A DNA stretch of 64,000 nt from Chrysaora quinquecirrha (Eukaryota > Cnidaria > Scyphozoa > Semaeostomeae > Pelagiidae): NCBI GenBank assembly GCA_014526335.1, contig JACTAT010000181.1:118750-182749 (forward strand), in the 5' to 3' direction. Positions 12,501 through 24,298 of the stretch are shown in pieces (position 1 is the first letter of the stretch; each line of letters begins with the position of its first letter). The notes beneath the pieces were generated by a model that saw only the letters and a program-made list of their open reading frames with translations, did no database searches and was not told the DNA's origin. Position numbers and translations under genes: made by a program.

Positions 12501-13531
12501 TGAACCGTGGATTATCTTTCGTGGATTATGTATGCCAACTGAAATAAATACGTTTGTGCCTTGACCTGACAGTAAGGTTATCGCAAAAGTTAAAAGGAAG
12601 CTTATTATATTATATATGTGTCTTTAAATTGAATTTATAAGGCTTGTGTTAGTTAGGTGCTAAAACATAATAAGAGGATTTTCTTGAAGTTTTGTAATCA
12701 CCGTCGTATTATGGAGTAGCTTCCTAGCAATCAGTCTCTAGTTAGAAAACGCGCATTATTTTGAATTTTCAGAATTAAAGCACATGATTAATTTCAGATA
12801 TCTATATTAAAGACATACGATAATGTCCATAACATAAACAGATAATCAAGTTCAAACCACTTTAATGAGATGCTATCAAAGTTAGATTTCTTCTCAGCTT
12901 ACCAGGAAACCAGTGATTGGTCTTGTTCCTTCTATCTCTTTAGCGAGTTGTTTTAACTTTGCCTTTTTTCTTTTCTGAGAGCCACTTACTACTCGACGTT
13001 TTGCAGACTCATTGCTTTTTGAGACACTGTTTTCCATTACAACTGGCTCTTTCTCGCCATCGTTTGACAACGAATCATTCCTTCCTTGAGCATTTTCTGT
13101 CCGTCCTCGTTTCTTTTCCATTCTTTCTTTCCATGCGCTTTTGTTTTTCGTACGAATGAATCAAGCACAGGCAGGTAAGTGAGACAACTCGAGAGTCGAG
13201 AACTCATGCCACACACAGGTCTCAAACGGGAACATTTTTATTAGCAGTCAAAAATTTGTTTGTCAAGCATTTATGTCACTCAATTGTTTTAACTGATGTC
13301 CAACTGATGAACACCCAATACGTAACGGAAACCTAGTACACGCTATATTTGATTTCTATTTATTTACTTCATTGACCTAGCTTATTAACAAAGAGAGTTT
13401 TTAATATATTGTGAGATGTCCAATATTCGCAAGCGGACATCAAAAGAAAAAATTATTATTTTGCAAAAGGGGCCCTTTTTCAGCAAAAAGGGGGCCCTTT
13501 TACCAGATTTTGAGAGGCCAGTCCGCCACTG
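9543..13531 (-). mobile_element. Full-length hAT transposon (3989 bp)
   Basis: The terminal inverted repeats are perfect: CAGTGGCGGACTGGC at 9543-9557 and its complement at 13517-13531. A perfect 8-bp duplication GTAGTGAG flanks them. The single gene on the - strand encodes a hAT transposase of the TTF-zinc-finger/DUF4371/hAT-dimerisation type (ZMYM1-like family). Subterminal GGGCCC-rich stretches occur on both sides. Intact ends and duplication show a real insertion. The frameshifted gene suggests it can no longer drive its own movement, though it could still be mobilised in trans. A possible related end lies at 54006. Confidence 0.95.
9790..13121 (-). pseudogene. hAT transposase (TTF zinc finger, DUF4371, hAT dimerisation), frameshifted
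   Basis: The gene cuts and pastes the surrounding hAT element. Reading right to left: a basic, Lys-rich N-terminal exon (13121 to about 12903, ending in a good donor CTG/GTAAGC); an acidic linker (12470-12180); a TTF-like zinc finger with FCTVC and later His residues (about 12010-11880); a DUF4371-like helical region (to about 11290); the catalytic-domain core with NCISDSTDGA and WCHAHVLNLV (about 11240-11110); and the hAT dimerisation domain with QVNCERSFSK (about 9950). The true C-terminus (ELLNSLSNEVIIDRLARR) lies in yet another frame and stops at 9790-9792. Frame changes are visible near 12177, 11280, 10165 and 9940. Exon 1 and the likely acceptor at 12538 differ in phase. No single frame exceeds 345 codons, against a usual 600-800 residues. 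Decay or sequence error are both possible. Confidence 0.88.
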
Positions 13532-13539
13532 GTAGTGAG
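13532..13539. repeat. 8-bp target-site duplication, right
   Basis: GTAGTGAG, an exact copy of 9535-9542, abuts the right terminal repeat of the hAT element. Confidence 0.95.
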
Positions 13540-13898
13540 CGTTTTGGTCCCCCTGTTTGGGGTTTCCTCTGCCAGGGTCTCTGATCCAGTTCGAGGCTGT
13601 CGAGCAACTTTACTGTTTACCACTGGCCAAAATTGTAAAAAAAACAAACAAATGAAAGAAAACTTACGTTGGAGCGGGAGGCAGGGAGACTCTCTTCCTC
13701 AAGACCGGTCTCTTGTCGCTTTCTCTGTGAAAATGTGAAAATTCTGTTGTGAAAATCCAAATTGAACAGCTTAAAAATATACGGTTAGTAACTGGCCTAA
13801 CGTACTGACAGTAAAGCTTGCAGTAAAGCTTGTTCGAATGACCTCAACTTTTCACTTGACAACCCTCAACTTTTTGTCGAGAAAATAGTCGTTTTCAT

Positions 13899-14541
13899 GC
13901 TAGCGACGCACTACTGTGATGGATACGTACTACTGTGGTGGTATATTTTGCTTACTGTGGTGGTGTTTTTTGTGTACTGTGGTGGTTACGTACTTCTGTG
14001 GTGGGTTATTATGCTTGATGTGGTGGATTAAAATGCTTTATGAAGTGGGTTATTATGCTTGATGTGGTGATGTTTTTGCCTGCCGTGGCGGATAAGCACT
14101 ACTGTGGTTGGTTATTGTATTATGCTTGATGTGGTGAGTTATTATGCTTGGTGTGGTGGATTTTGTTGTTTTTTCTTGCTTGATCAATAGATTTTAGCTA
14201 TGATTTAATACCAATCACAGTACGCAAAAAATACCACTACACCAAGCATAATGACCCACCACAGTAGTACGTTTCCACCACAGTACACAAAAAAACACCG
14301 CCACACCAAGCATAATAACCCACCACAACAAGCATAATAACCCACCACAGTAGTGCTTATCCACCACAGTACGCAAGAAGCAACACCACACCAAGCATAA
14401 TAACCCACCACATAAGCACTACCCACCACAGTAGTGCTTATCCACCACAGTACACAAAAAAAACACCACCACAGTATGCAAAATATACCACCACAGTAAT
14501 GCGTAGACACCACAGCAGTGCTATAGATTCACTAGCGTTGT
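13899..14541. repeat. Inverted minisatellite element (ACTGTGGTGG arrays)
   Basis: The left arm (about 13905-14165) is tandem TACTGTGGTGG/GGTTATTATGCTTGATG words. The right arm (14205-14525) is the same array reversed (CCACCACAGTA, CATAATAACCCACCAC). A ~40-base spacer separates them, and the outer ends share GCTAGYGA. The design matches the elements at 31034-32886 and 17369-26216 but the sequence is unrelated. The 102-codon frame across the right arm is a repeat artefact. Confidence 0.8.
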
Positions 14542-15165
14542 TCTTATACTGGGCGATGTCATGTCATTGTCTAGGAAGTTTTGACAACTTCAAATTCATT
14601 GCTTGACTTCCCCTGACATTTCTATTGTCTGAAGTGTCAATGACCAAAACCCAGAGCTGTCGAGTGTTTGAACACCTCTCTCGACAAAAGTCAACGAGGT
14701 GAAGGGGCAGAAAAGAGGACATTTCTTCTGCTTATTCCCAAGAGCATAGAAATCGATTCTCTCGACTTACAAATTGTGGAGATTGTTTTTTACACCATCA
14801 TTCAACTTCTCTCGACATTGATCAACAAAAGTCGAGCAAAGGCTGCCACTCGTAGGGATTTCCACCTACAGTAGGGATTTTTGCGAGGATTTTTGGAGGT
14901 TCGTAGGTTGTAGGAAACCTACGGTAGAAATCATGAAAAGTAGGTAGATTTTTCAAAATGTAGGTATTTTTCAGAAAATATGAAATTCTGGAAATTTTCT
15001 CAACAAAATTGCAAAATTCTGATGTTTTTGCTGTGTTGAAGCTTCAAAAAGACTTCAAAAACCATAGTTTATCAATTATTGAGACCTCTGTTTCGAACAA
15101 CTGCGACGTTGCCCCCTGGGGATCGCACCCTATTGTGGATCTGTGATGAGTCAAATGACGCGAAA
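14542..15165. other. Non-coding stretch
   Basis: It includes a locally repeated GTAGG/TAGGA word cluster (14850-14965) that looks like a short degenerate minisatellite. No gene is recognised. Confidence 0.4.
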
Positions 15166-15468
15166 TTTTTGCCTTTTTGAGCCTGAAATGTTCTTAATCT
15201 GTTCTTAAATCTTTGGTTACTGAGACATCTAGATTTTTTCAGTGAATGTCTTTAGTGGTAATAGGGTTGTGTAAAAATGGAGCATGCTTGTCCAGTTCAC
15301 TGTTTGCTTGCTTTTTACGTTCAGTCTGACTGTCGTACTTTCATATTTAGTTGATATTCTCAGGGCTTATGAAAAGGCCCAGCCTCAGCTTGTTCTTATT
15401 TTGTTCTTAAAATCAGGGCAAAATCCAGGCTCGTGTTCTTATAAAATTGTTCTTATAAAAAAAGAGTG
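15166..15468. mobile_element. T-rich TIR element, right part (word TGTTCTTA)
   Basis: The right end GTTCTTATAAAAAAAGAGTG is followed by TA (15469-15470). Inside, TGTTCTTA recurs five or more times (for example ATGTTCTTAATCTGTTCTTA and CTTGTTCTTATTTTGTTCTTA) beside GAGCCTGAA. No matching left end was found, so it is 5'-truncated or rearranged and the left boundary is approximate. Confidence 0.65.
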
Positions 15469-15663
15469 TAATCGGCGAAACTAATGCACGGAAGAATTTG
15501 TTTAACATACGTTGAAATCCGTTGAATTTGAATGGCGCTGTTCTTTGCATTCTTGTGACATTTTACCACAACGAATTCAACGATGTCACCGGCCTAACAA
15601 AAATAAAAAGAGAAAAAAACGTTTAATCATGGGGATGGATAAGAAATAGAGAAATAGCAATTA

Positions 15664-16030
15664 CACGAGTTTTTAACTCTTTATAAGAAACCCAGACTCT
15701 CGAATAGCCACAAATTTAAGAAACTCCAGAACTTGAAATTTTTTACATAGGAAACTTTTTACCTCAGATAGTGAAAAATTCAAAAATTGTCTTTTATTTC
15801 CGGTGTTTCGTCTGCAATAAAGCATTTCTGTGACAAGCAAACAAACAGGAAACCCATATGCTTTCAAATACGATCAAATAATGGGTTTGGAACAGATTCA
15901 GATTGAATAGCTATGTTGCCAATATGGATATTCAAGAAACTCTTAAGAAACTTCGAGTACTCGAAATCTGACAATTTTAAGAAACTTTCAGTACTGGATC
16001 AATTTTTTAGTTTCTTATAAAAAATACGTG
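15664..16030. mobile_element. T-rich TIR element (word GTTTCTTA)
   Basis: The left end CACGAGTTTTTAACTC leads into TTTATAAGAAAC. The right end is GTTTCTTATAAAAAATACGTG. TA flanks both (15662-15663, 16031-16032). AAGAAAC/GTTTCTTA-type words with neighbouring CGAGTACTCGA and CAGTACTG are repeated inside. It is 367 bp and non-coding. Confidence 0.8.
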
Positions 16031-16032
16031 TA

Positions 16033-17368
16033 ATAAGACGAAATAAAAAAGAACAACAGTAACACTGAATAGAGTAAGACAAACAAGAAAAACGCACAAA
16101 TGAAGAAGATAAAAGTAAAAGAAAACAGAAGACAAAATTTAAAAATTGGAAGAAGAATGCCTATCAAGATTGTGGATAAAACCATTAAGAAGAGCAAAAT
16201 GGGCAGGGAGACTTTGACGATAGGATAAAGAGGAGAGAATAATATTAATAAGGAGAAAACACGATGAATAAGAAGATGAAGAAGAGGAAGAAGAGGAAGA
16301 AAAATGAAAGAGACCTTCAGGTGACTCGCGGTATAGAAATGGGTTTTGCAGAAATTTAATGAAAAAAGATAAAAACTTATTTCCGACAGACTATATTAAT
16401 AGTTATTTTTCTGCCCCAAGACTGATGTGATGATTTCCTAGTTTCCCCTCGAAAGATGTTCCCCACCCCTAAAATATTTCCAGCATCCCATTGTCCCACC
16501 ATTCCTCTGTTCCGCTTTTTAGATATCTGACTTGATATTGTTAGGTTCTTTCTCTTTTGGACTGTTTTATTTTTCCTTTTTATTCATGAATATTGACCGC
16601 TTTTTTGAAATGCAAAATAAAGTAGGAAATTTTAAGAAATTGAAAGGAGTGGGAAGCAATTTATTGTTTTAATATTTATTGATTGGTAAAAATGGCAACC
16701 TTTGTTTGAAGGCAAAGTTTTGTCAAGAAAATTTGTACATTGACAAAAAATCTATTTATTTGAAATCAGATAAATCCTTGTTTTTTGCCTTCCAATAATG
16801 GTTAAAAACAACCGACAAAACGATAAACATGCCTTCCTTGAAGTCTTCGGTAAGTCAACGAAAAGTTTAATGCTCTCAAAGTTCTCTTCGCCGAAACCTT
16901 TTAGGCCAACCAAAATACAAACTTCAATGATCGTGAGATCTTTCTGTTCCAAAACGAGGGCTTGTTTAATGCAATCCTAACTAAGCACGGACAGTGTAAG
17001 TTATGCTTGTAAACTACGAATCCTGTTAGGCTAGGCTGAACTTTCTTTTCCGATGTGCCTTCCAGCTTGCAACAAGAGCGGGTCACAACAATAGTTAAAC
17101 CTGTCCGCCATTATTCACCTCACAGATACTCTCTCGTCTCGAAAAACATCCACAGTCAGGCACAGATTCATGAAGAGACAAAAGAACAAAAGACGTTAAT
17201 GACGGAGACAAAAGAACAATCGATTTCTTGCATAACAAAAGATTACAATAGACAAACAATACTTTTCGCAATGCATCATCACGAACAATGAAACAATGCC
17301 GAATTGGACGACACGAAACACGAAATGCTCCCCATCCATACTCCTCGCGCTTCCCGCGAGTCAAAAAG
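16033..17368. other. AT-rich intergenic stretch
   Basis: A purine-rich AGAAGA tract at 16255-16310 and short chance frames only. No gene, RNA or clear repeat is seen up to the start of the giant palindrome. Confidence 0.45.
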
Positions 17369-17391
17369 GAAGTTTCCAGAAGTTTCCAGAA
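17369..17391. promoter_or_regulatory. Heat-shock-element array at left palindrome end (5 units)
   Basis: The units GAA-TTC-GAA-TTC-GAA are each separated by exactly two bases, fitting the nGAAnnTTCn HSF consensus. The inverted-arm homology begins at the first base of this motif. Confidence 0.6.
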
Positions 17392-17624
17392 ATCCTATAA
17401 TCTGATTGATTAATTATGATGGCGTAATAATAATTCGAACGCGACGTTCGAATCGTTTATGAAATAAAATAACATAATAATCCTGCAATCTGGATAACTA
17501 GAACTTTCCAGAAGTCTCCAATTTACAATTCAACAACAACAACTCAATTATTATCAACAATAACATTTTCTTAATATTAAATATTCGCACAGTTTAATTC
17601 CAAACACCAACAATACTATTAAAG

Positions 17625-18243
17625 TTATACTGTTACATTATCTTCACTCATCTCAACGTCTGAATCTTCTGTCTCTGCATTTCTAAAACAATCGCACTGA
17701 GCCATTCCATCCCATTCTCGGCCACAATAATTACAAATAGTCAAAGTTGGTATTCCATCGCAGTACAATCCGGGAGTATAACAATATAAAGAACGTCTAT
17801 CTAAACAGTCATCTATTAAACCATACAGTTTGAAATGAATTTCTTTTTTATCTCTATCAGCATATAGACAAATTGTAGATTGTTTTTCAACTGTTAGGAA
17901 TGGCGGGTAATAACCATACAACAAGTCCAGCAAATCTTTAAACAGAAAGATGAGTGATGAAGCAGATTCAATATTTGATATATGTCTGCTTATCTCATAG
18001 CCAGTAACATTTTCCAATATCCTTCTGCTTCTCTGTTGAAGATATCCCACTCACCATTTTCCAGAGGTTTTGCTGTATATGTATGCTCATCACCTCGAAC
18101 AAATTCAACCAGTGCTTCATAGTATGTGTTTTATGGTGCATTGAAGCAAACGGTAAAACTTCATTCTGTATGTGTTAAAAAGACCTTGTAGATCATCAGT
18201 TTCTTCAATTTCACTCAGTGCTATTCTTGAATCAAAGTGATAC
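17625..18243 (-). pseudogene. Palindrome gene 2, left copy: Cys-rich protein, frame-broken
   Basis: It reads leftward (outward) from ATG 18243 (start MYHFDSRIALSEIEE) to the stop at 17625-17627. The open C-terminal part covers 17625-18050. It ends in a Cys cluster (CNYCGREW and CDCF), possibly a small zinc ribbon, followed by an acidic tail with DSDVEMSED. I do not recognise the family. Two frame breaks are visible: one near 18127 that is shared with the right arm, and a one-base A-run loss near 18010 that is absent from the right arm. A heat-shock-type promoter lies just upstream (18301-18387). Whether any intact copy exists elsewhere is unknown. Confidence 0.6.
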
Positions 18244-18300
18244 ATTATTTTAAGCAGGTACTTACAAATATTATGACTTTACAACTAAACTCTACGTTCT

Positions 18301-18306
18301 TTTATA
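18301..18306 (-). promoter_or_regulatory. TATA box of palindrome gene 2, left arm
   Basis: TATAAA on the - strand, about 60 bases upstream of the gene-2 ATG and about 50 bases downstream of the heat-shock-element array. A TTACGTCA element and a CAAT-like TCAATCAG lie in between. Confidence 0.6.
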
Positions 18307-18354
18307 CAGTATTTGAATTCTAATGACGTAATAATCCTGCAATCTGATTGACTA

Positions 18355-18387
18355 GAACTTTCTTGAAGTTTCCAGAATGTTCTAGAA
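18355..18387 (-). promoter_or_regulatory. Seven-unit perfect heat-shock element, left arm
   Basis: GAA and TTC triplets alternate seven times with exactly two bases between each (18355-57, 60-62, 65-67, 70-72, 75-77, 80-82, 85-87). HSF trimers need three units, so seven in perfect register is an unusually strong site. It is oriented toward the gene-2 TATA box. Confidence 0.75.
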
Positions 18388-18703
18388 GATGCTAGAACCG
18401 AGAAATCTTACAATCTGATTGGTTTATACTCAAAACCGGTTTAAACCGGTTTGTTATGGATTTCATCATGATGGCGTAATAATTCGAACGTCACCTTCGA
18501 ATCCATGGCTTATGATAGCCTTATATTGTTTATACGCAAAAGTATTATCTAAACATTACAATATATTACCTATGTACTCTATAGATAATAGCAATTTATT
18601 TATAGTATCGTTTTCAAAGAATGTTCACACAGAAACAAGATTATATTTCTAACAGACAACTAATAAAGAATAATTTCTAAACATTTTTTAAGTATAGCTA
18701 TTT

Positions 18704-19207
18704 CTAGTTATTTCCATAGTATGGGAATAATCGAGTACTAGCATATTCAACTTCTTTCACACCAGCATCCTCAGAATTACTAGCTTCCTCTTCTTCATCA
18801 TTCTTTGCTTGACGTATGATGAGATATTTTCTTTTCTCAATAGCATAATCTAAGGCCTCTTGCATATCCATACCATCTTCCTTTTGTGCTTTTCGCATCG
18901 TTGCTATGACTGCAGTCACAACAGCATCATTTTCAAAACTTCTATTATATAAAAATTTACGCCTGAAAACTTGCAGTATGTTTTCATCTTTATCAACTTC
19001 CCTACGCATTGAAGGCCATACATTCCCTAAAGGAAAATCCTCCTCAGTGTTGACAGTTTCATCATCATCATGGTCACTTTCAGCTTCTATCTCATCATCT
19101 GAGTCAGACTCTTCACTACTCTCCTCATGCATCTCTTCTTCATGTCGCTTAACATTACTTTTAAACTTGGAAGAGAATTCACAATGATCACATTTATACT
19201 GATTCAT
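18704..19207 (-). CDS. Palindrome gene 1, left copy: C2H2 zinc-finger acidic protein (167 aa)
   Basis: The frame is complete from ATG 19207 to the stop at 18704 and is identical in protein sequence to the right-arm copy at 24376-24879. A single classic C2H2 finger sits at residues 6-27 (C6-x2-C9-x12-H22-x4-H27). A Glu/Asp/Ser-rich acidic stretch follows (about 28-58). The C-terminal region (about 73-150) is predicted helical, with LQVFRRKFLYN and EALDYAIEKRKY, then a second acidic patch. One finger plus acidic regions suggests a nucleic-acid-binding or chromatin protein, by inference. The family is unknown to me. It is transcribed outward from the satellite. The identity of the two copies indicates recent duplication or gene conversion. 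Confidence 0.75.
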   Translation of the reverse strand: MNQYKCDHCEFSSKFKSNVKRHEEEMHEESSEESDSDDEIEAESDHDDDETVNTEEDFPLGNVWPSMRREVDKDENILQVFRRKFLYNRSFENDAVVTAVIATMRKAQKEDGMDMQEALDYAIEKRKYLIIRQAKNDEEEEASNSEDAGVKEVEYASTRLFPYYGNN

Positions 19208-19357
19208 GATTAGCGGTTTACTTATAATTGTCGACTACCTCTTAAATACCTGAGTCCTAGAGCATAAACTCGCTTGAATTTATAGACTGGTTCCTCCATT
19301 CAATATGATGTGGGAAAGGAATTCCACACTTGCGCAGGAAGGATGTTTCCAATCAGA

Positions 19358-21053
19358 CCATACCTAATCCATTGTTAATCCTTACTGATCCTCACTAATC
19401 ATACCTAATCCATAGTTAATCATTACTGATCCTTAACTAATCATTATTTCATCCTTGCTGATCCTTAGCTAATCCTTACAGATCCTGGGCTGATCATTAC
19501 TGATCCTCACTAATCATTACTGATCCTCACTAATCATACCTAATCCATAGTTAATCATTACTGATCCTTAACTAATCATTATTTCATCCTTGCTGATCCT
19601 TAGCTAATCCTTACAGATCCTGGGCTGATCATTACTGATCCTCACTAATCATTACTGATCCTTAACTAATCATTACCTGATCCTAACCTAATCCTTACTG
19701 ATCCTCACTAATCATTACCTGATCCTCACTAATCCTCACTGATCCTTACTGATCCTTACAGATCCTTAACTAATCATTACTGATCCTCGCTGATCCTTTA
19801 CTAATCCTTACTGATCCTCACTGATCCTTACTGATCCTTACTGATCCTTGTTGATCCTTCCTTACTGATCCTTACTGATCCTTAAATCATTACTGATCCT
19901 TAGCTGATCCTTACTGATCCTTACTGATCCTTACCTGATCCTTAACTAATCATTACTGATCATTAGCTGATCCTTAGCTGATCATTACTGATCCTTAGCT
20001 GATCCTTACTGATCCTTACTGATCCTTACATTGCTGATCCTTAACTAATCATTACTGATCCTCGCTGATCCTTACTGCTAATCCTTACTGATCCTAATCC
20101 TAATCCTTACCTGATCCTCACTAATCATTACTGATCCTTAACTAATCATTACCTGATCATTACTGATCATTACTGATCCTTAGCTAATCATTACTGATCC
20201 TTAGCTAATCCTTAACTAATCATTACTGATCTTCGCTGATCCTTAGCTAATCCTCACTGATCCTTACACTAATCATTACTGATCCTCACTAATCATTACT
20301 GATCCTTAGCTAATCATTACTGATCCTAGCTAATCATTACTGATCCTTAGCTAATCCTTACTGATCCTCACTTATCATTACAGATCCTTAACTAATCCTT
20401 GGCTGATCCTTGCTGATCCTTAACAAATCATTACTGATCCTTAGCTAATCTTTACTGATCATTGCTGATCCTTGCTGATCCTGAGCTGATCCTTAATGAT
20501 CCTGAGCTAATCCATACTGATCATTACTGATCCTTGCTGATCATTAGCTAATCCTTACTGATCATTACTGATCCTTACTGATCCTCAGCTGATCCTTACT
20601 GATCATTACTGATCCTTGTTGATCCTTACTGATCCTTAGCTAATCCTTGCTGATCATTGCTGATCATTGCTGATCCTTAGCTGATCATTACTGATCATTA
20701 CTGATCCTTGCTGATCATTAGCTAATCCTTAGCTAATCATTAGCTGATCCTTGCTGATCATTACTGATCCTTACTGATCCTTACTGATCATTACTGATCA
20801 TTAGCTGATCCTTAGTTGATCATTGCTGATCCGTGCTGATCATTACTGATCATTAGTTGATCATTACTGATCATTGCTGATCATTACTGATCATTAGTTA
20901 TCATTACTGATCCTTGCTGATCCTTACTGATCATTACTGATCCTTGCTGATCCTTGCTGATCCTTACTGATCCTTACTGATCCTTACTGATCCTTACTGA
21001 TCCTTAACTAATCATTACTGATCCTCACTAATCATTACTGATCCTTACTGATT
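19358..21053 (-). repeat. Satellite array, left (reverse-oriented) half
   Basis: Units read CTGATCCTTA/CTAATCATTA, the complement of those in the right half. Nearly all the spacing is 10-11 bases. The left half is about 1.7 kb and the right about 3.2 kb, so the palindrome is not size-symmetric at its centre. Confidence 0.92.
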
Positions 21054-24000
21054 GGGATTAGCCAAGGATCAGCAAGGATCAGTAATGATCAGTAAGGATT
21101 AGCTCAGGATCAGTAATGATTTGCTAAGGATCAGGTAATGATCAGTAATGATCAGTAAAGATTAGCTAAGGATCAGCAAGGATCAGTAATGATCAGTATG
21201 GATTAGCTCAGGATCATTAAGGATCAGCTCAGGATCAGCAAGGATCAGCAATGATCAGTAAAGATTAGCTAAGGATCAGTAATGATTAGTTAAGGATCAG
21301 CAAGGATCAGCCAAGGATCAGTAATGATTAGGATCTGTAATGATCAGTGAGGATCAGTAAGGATTAGCTAAGGATCAGTAATGATTAGCTAAGGATCAGT
21401 AATGATTAGCTAGGGATCAGGTAATGATTAGTGAGGATCAGTAATGATTAGTGAGGATCAGTGAGGATTAGCTAAGGATCAGCGAAACTAATCAGTAATG
21501 ATTAGTTAAGGATTAGCTCAGGATCAGTAATGATTAGCTAAGGATCAGGTAATGATCAGTAATGATCAGGTAATGATCAGTTAAGGATTAGTAATTATTA
21601 GTGAGGATCAGGTAAGGATTAGGTTAGGATCAGTAAGGATTAGCTAAGGATCAGCGAGGATCAGTAATGATTAGTTAAGGATCAGTAAGGATCAGTAAGG
21701 ATCAGTAAGGATCAGCTAAGGATCAGTAATGATCAGCTAAGGATCAGCGAGGATCAGTAATGATTAGTTAAGGATCAGGTAAGGATCAGTAAGGATCAGT
21801 AAGGATCAGCTAAGGATCAGTAATGATTTGTTAAGGATCAGTAAGGATCAGTAAGGATCAGTGAGGATCAGGTAATGATTAGTGAGGATCAGTAAGGATT
21901 AGTTAAGGATCAGATCAGTAAGGATCGAGGATCAGTAATGATTAGTTAAGGATCAGTAAGGATCAGTAAGGATCAGTGAGGATCAGTGAGGATCAGTAAG
22001 GATCAGTAAGGATTAGCTAAGGATCAGCAAGGATCAGTAATGATCAGTAAGGATTAGCTCAGGATCAGTAATGATTAGCTAAGGATCAGGTAATGATCAG
22101 TAATGATCAGTAAAGATTAGCTAAGGATCAGCAAGGATCAGTAATGATCAGTAAGGATTAGCTCAGGATCAGTAAGGATCAGCTAAGGATCAGCAAGGAT
22201 CAGCAATGATCAGTAAAGATTAGCTAAGGATCAGTAATGATTAGTTAAGGATCAGCAAGGATCAGCCAAGGATTAGTTAAGGATCTGTAATGATAAGTGA
22301 GGATCAGTAAGGATTAGCTAAGGATCAGTAATGATTAGCTAGGGATCAGTAATGATTAGCTAGGGATCGGTAATGATTAGTGAGGATCAGGTAAGGATTA
22401 GGTTAGGATCAGAAGGATCAGCGAGGATCAGTAATGATTAGTTAAGGATCGGTAAGGATCAGTAATGATTAGCTAAGGATTAGCTAAGGATCAGTAATGA
22501 TTAGCTAGGGATCAGTAATGATTAGCTAGGGATCGGTAATGATTAGTGAGGATCAGTAATGATTAGTGAGGATCAGTGAGGATTAGCTAAGGATCAGCGA
22601 AGATCAGTAATGATTAGTTAAGGATTAGCTCAGGATCAGTAATGATTAGCTAAGGATCAGGTAATGATCAGTAATGATCAGGTAATGATTAGTTAAGGAT
22701 TAGTAATTATTAGTGAGGATCAGGTAAGGATTAGGTTAGGATCAGTAAGGATTAGCTAAGGATCAGCGAGGATCAGTAATGATTAGTTAAGGATCGGTAA
22801 GGATCAGTAAGGATCAGTAAGGATCAGCTAAGGATCAGTAATGATTAGCTAAGGATCAGCGAGGATCAGTAATGATTAGTTAAGGATCAGGTAAGGATCA
22901 GTAAGGATCAGTAAGGATCAGCTAAGGATCAGTAATGATTTGTTAAGGATCAGTAAGGATCAGTAAGGATCAGTGAGGATCAGGTAATGATTAGTGAGGA
23001 TCAGTAAGGATTAGTTAAGGATCAGCGAGGATCAGTAATGATTAGTTAAGGATCTGTAAGGATCAGTAAGGATCAGTGAGGATTAGTGAGGATCAGTAAG
23101 GATCAGTAAGGATTAGCCAAGGATCAGCAAGGATCAGTAATGATCAGTAAGGATTAGCTCAGGATCAGTAATGATTAGCTAAGGATCAGGTAATGATCGG
23201 TAATGATCAGTAAAGATTAGCTAAGGATCAGCAAGGATCAGTAATGATCAGTATGGATTAGCTCAGGATCATTAAGGATCAGCTCAGGATCAGCAAGGAT
23301 CAGCAATGATCAGTAAAGATTAGCTAAGGATCAGTAATGATTAGTTAAGGATCAGCAAGGATCAGCCAAGGATTAGTTAAGGATCTGTAATGATAAGTGA
23401 GGATCAGTAAGGATTAGCTAAGGATCAGTAATGATTAGCTAGGGATCAGTAATGATTAGCTAGGGATCGGTAATGATTAGTGAGGATCAGGTAAGGATTA
23501 GGTTAGGATCAGTAAGGATTAGCTAAGGATCAGCGAGGATCAGTAATGATTAGTTAAGGATCGGTAAGGATCAGTAATGATTAGCTAAGGATCAGGTAAT
23601 GATCAGTAATGATTAGCTAAGGATCAGCGAGGATCAGTAATGATTAGTTAAGGATCAGGTAAGGATCAGTAAGGATCAGTAAGGATCAGCTAAGGATCAG
23701 TTATGATTTGTTAAGGATCAGTAAGGATCAGTAAGGATCAGTGAGGATCAGGTAATGATTAGTGAGGATCAGTAAGGATTAGTAAAGGATCAGCGAGGAT
23801 CAGTAATGATTAGTTAAGGATCTGTAAGGATCAGTAAGGATCAGTGAGGATTAGTGAGGATCAGGTAATGATTAGTGAGGATCAGTAAGGATTAGGTTAG
23901 GATCAGGTAATGATTAGTTAAGGATCAGTAATGATTAGTGAGGATCAGTAATGATCAGCCCAGGATCTGTAAGGATTAGCTAAGGATCAGCAAGGATGAA

Positions 24001-24225
24001 ATAATGATTAGTTAAGGATCAGTAATGATTAACTATGGATTAGGTATGATTAGTGAGGATCAGTAATGATTAGTGAGGATCAGTAATGATCAGCCCAGGA
24101 TCTGTAAGGATTAGCTAAGGATCAGCAAGGATGAAATAATGATTAGTTAAGGATCAGTAATGATTAACTATGGATTAGGTATGATTAGTGAGGATCAGTA
24201 AGGATTAACAATGGATTAGGTATGG
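21054..24225 (+). repeat. Satellite array, right (forward-oriented) half
   Basis: GGATCAGTAA/TGATTAGCTAA units form higher-order blocks: the phrase GGATTAGCCAAGGATCAGCA or a close variant recurs near 21056, 22012 and 23110, so about 1 kb apart. It shares a near-identical ~1-kb block with the isolated array at 6910-7890. The turn-around is at ACTGATT/GGGATTAGCC. Confidence 0.92.
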
Positions 24226-24298
24226 TCTGATTGGAAACATCCTTCCTGCGCAAGTGTGGAATTCCTTTCCCACATCATATTGAATGGAGGAACCAGTC

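Noticed and set aside
18906..19187. 93-codon + strand Ser/Leu-rich frame (mirrored at 24396-24677)
   Set aside because: Antisense shadow of the zinc-finger gene; the Ser runs are the complement of its acidic codons.
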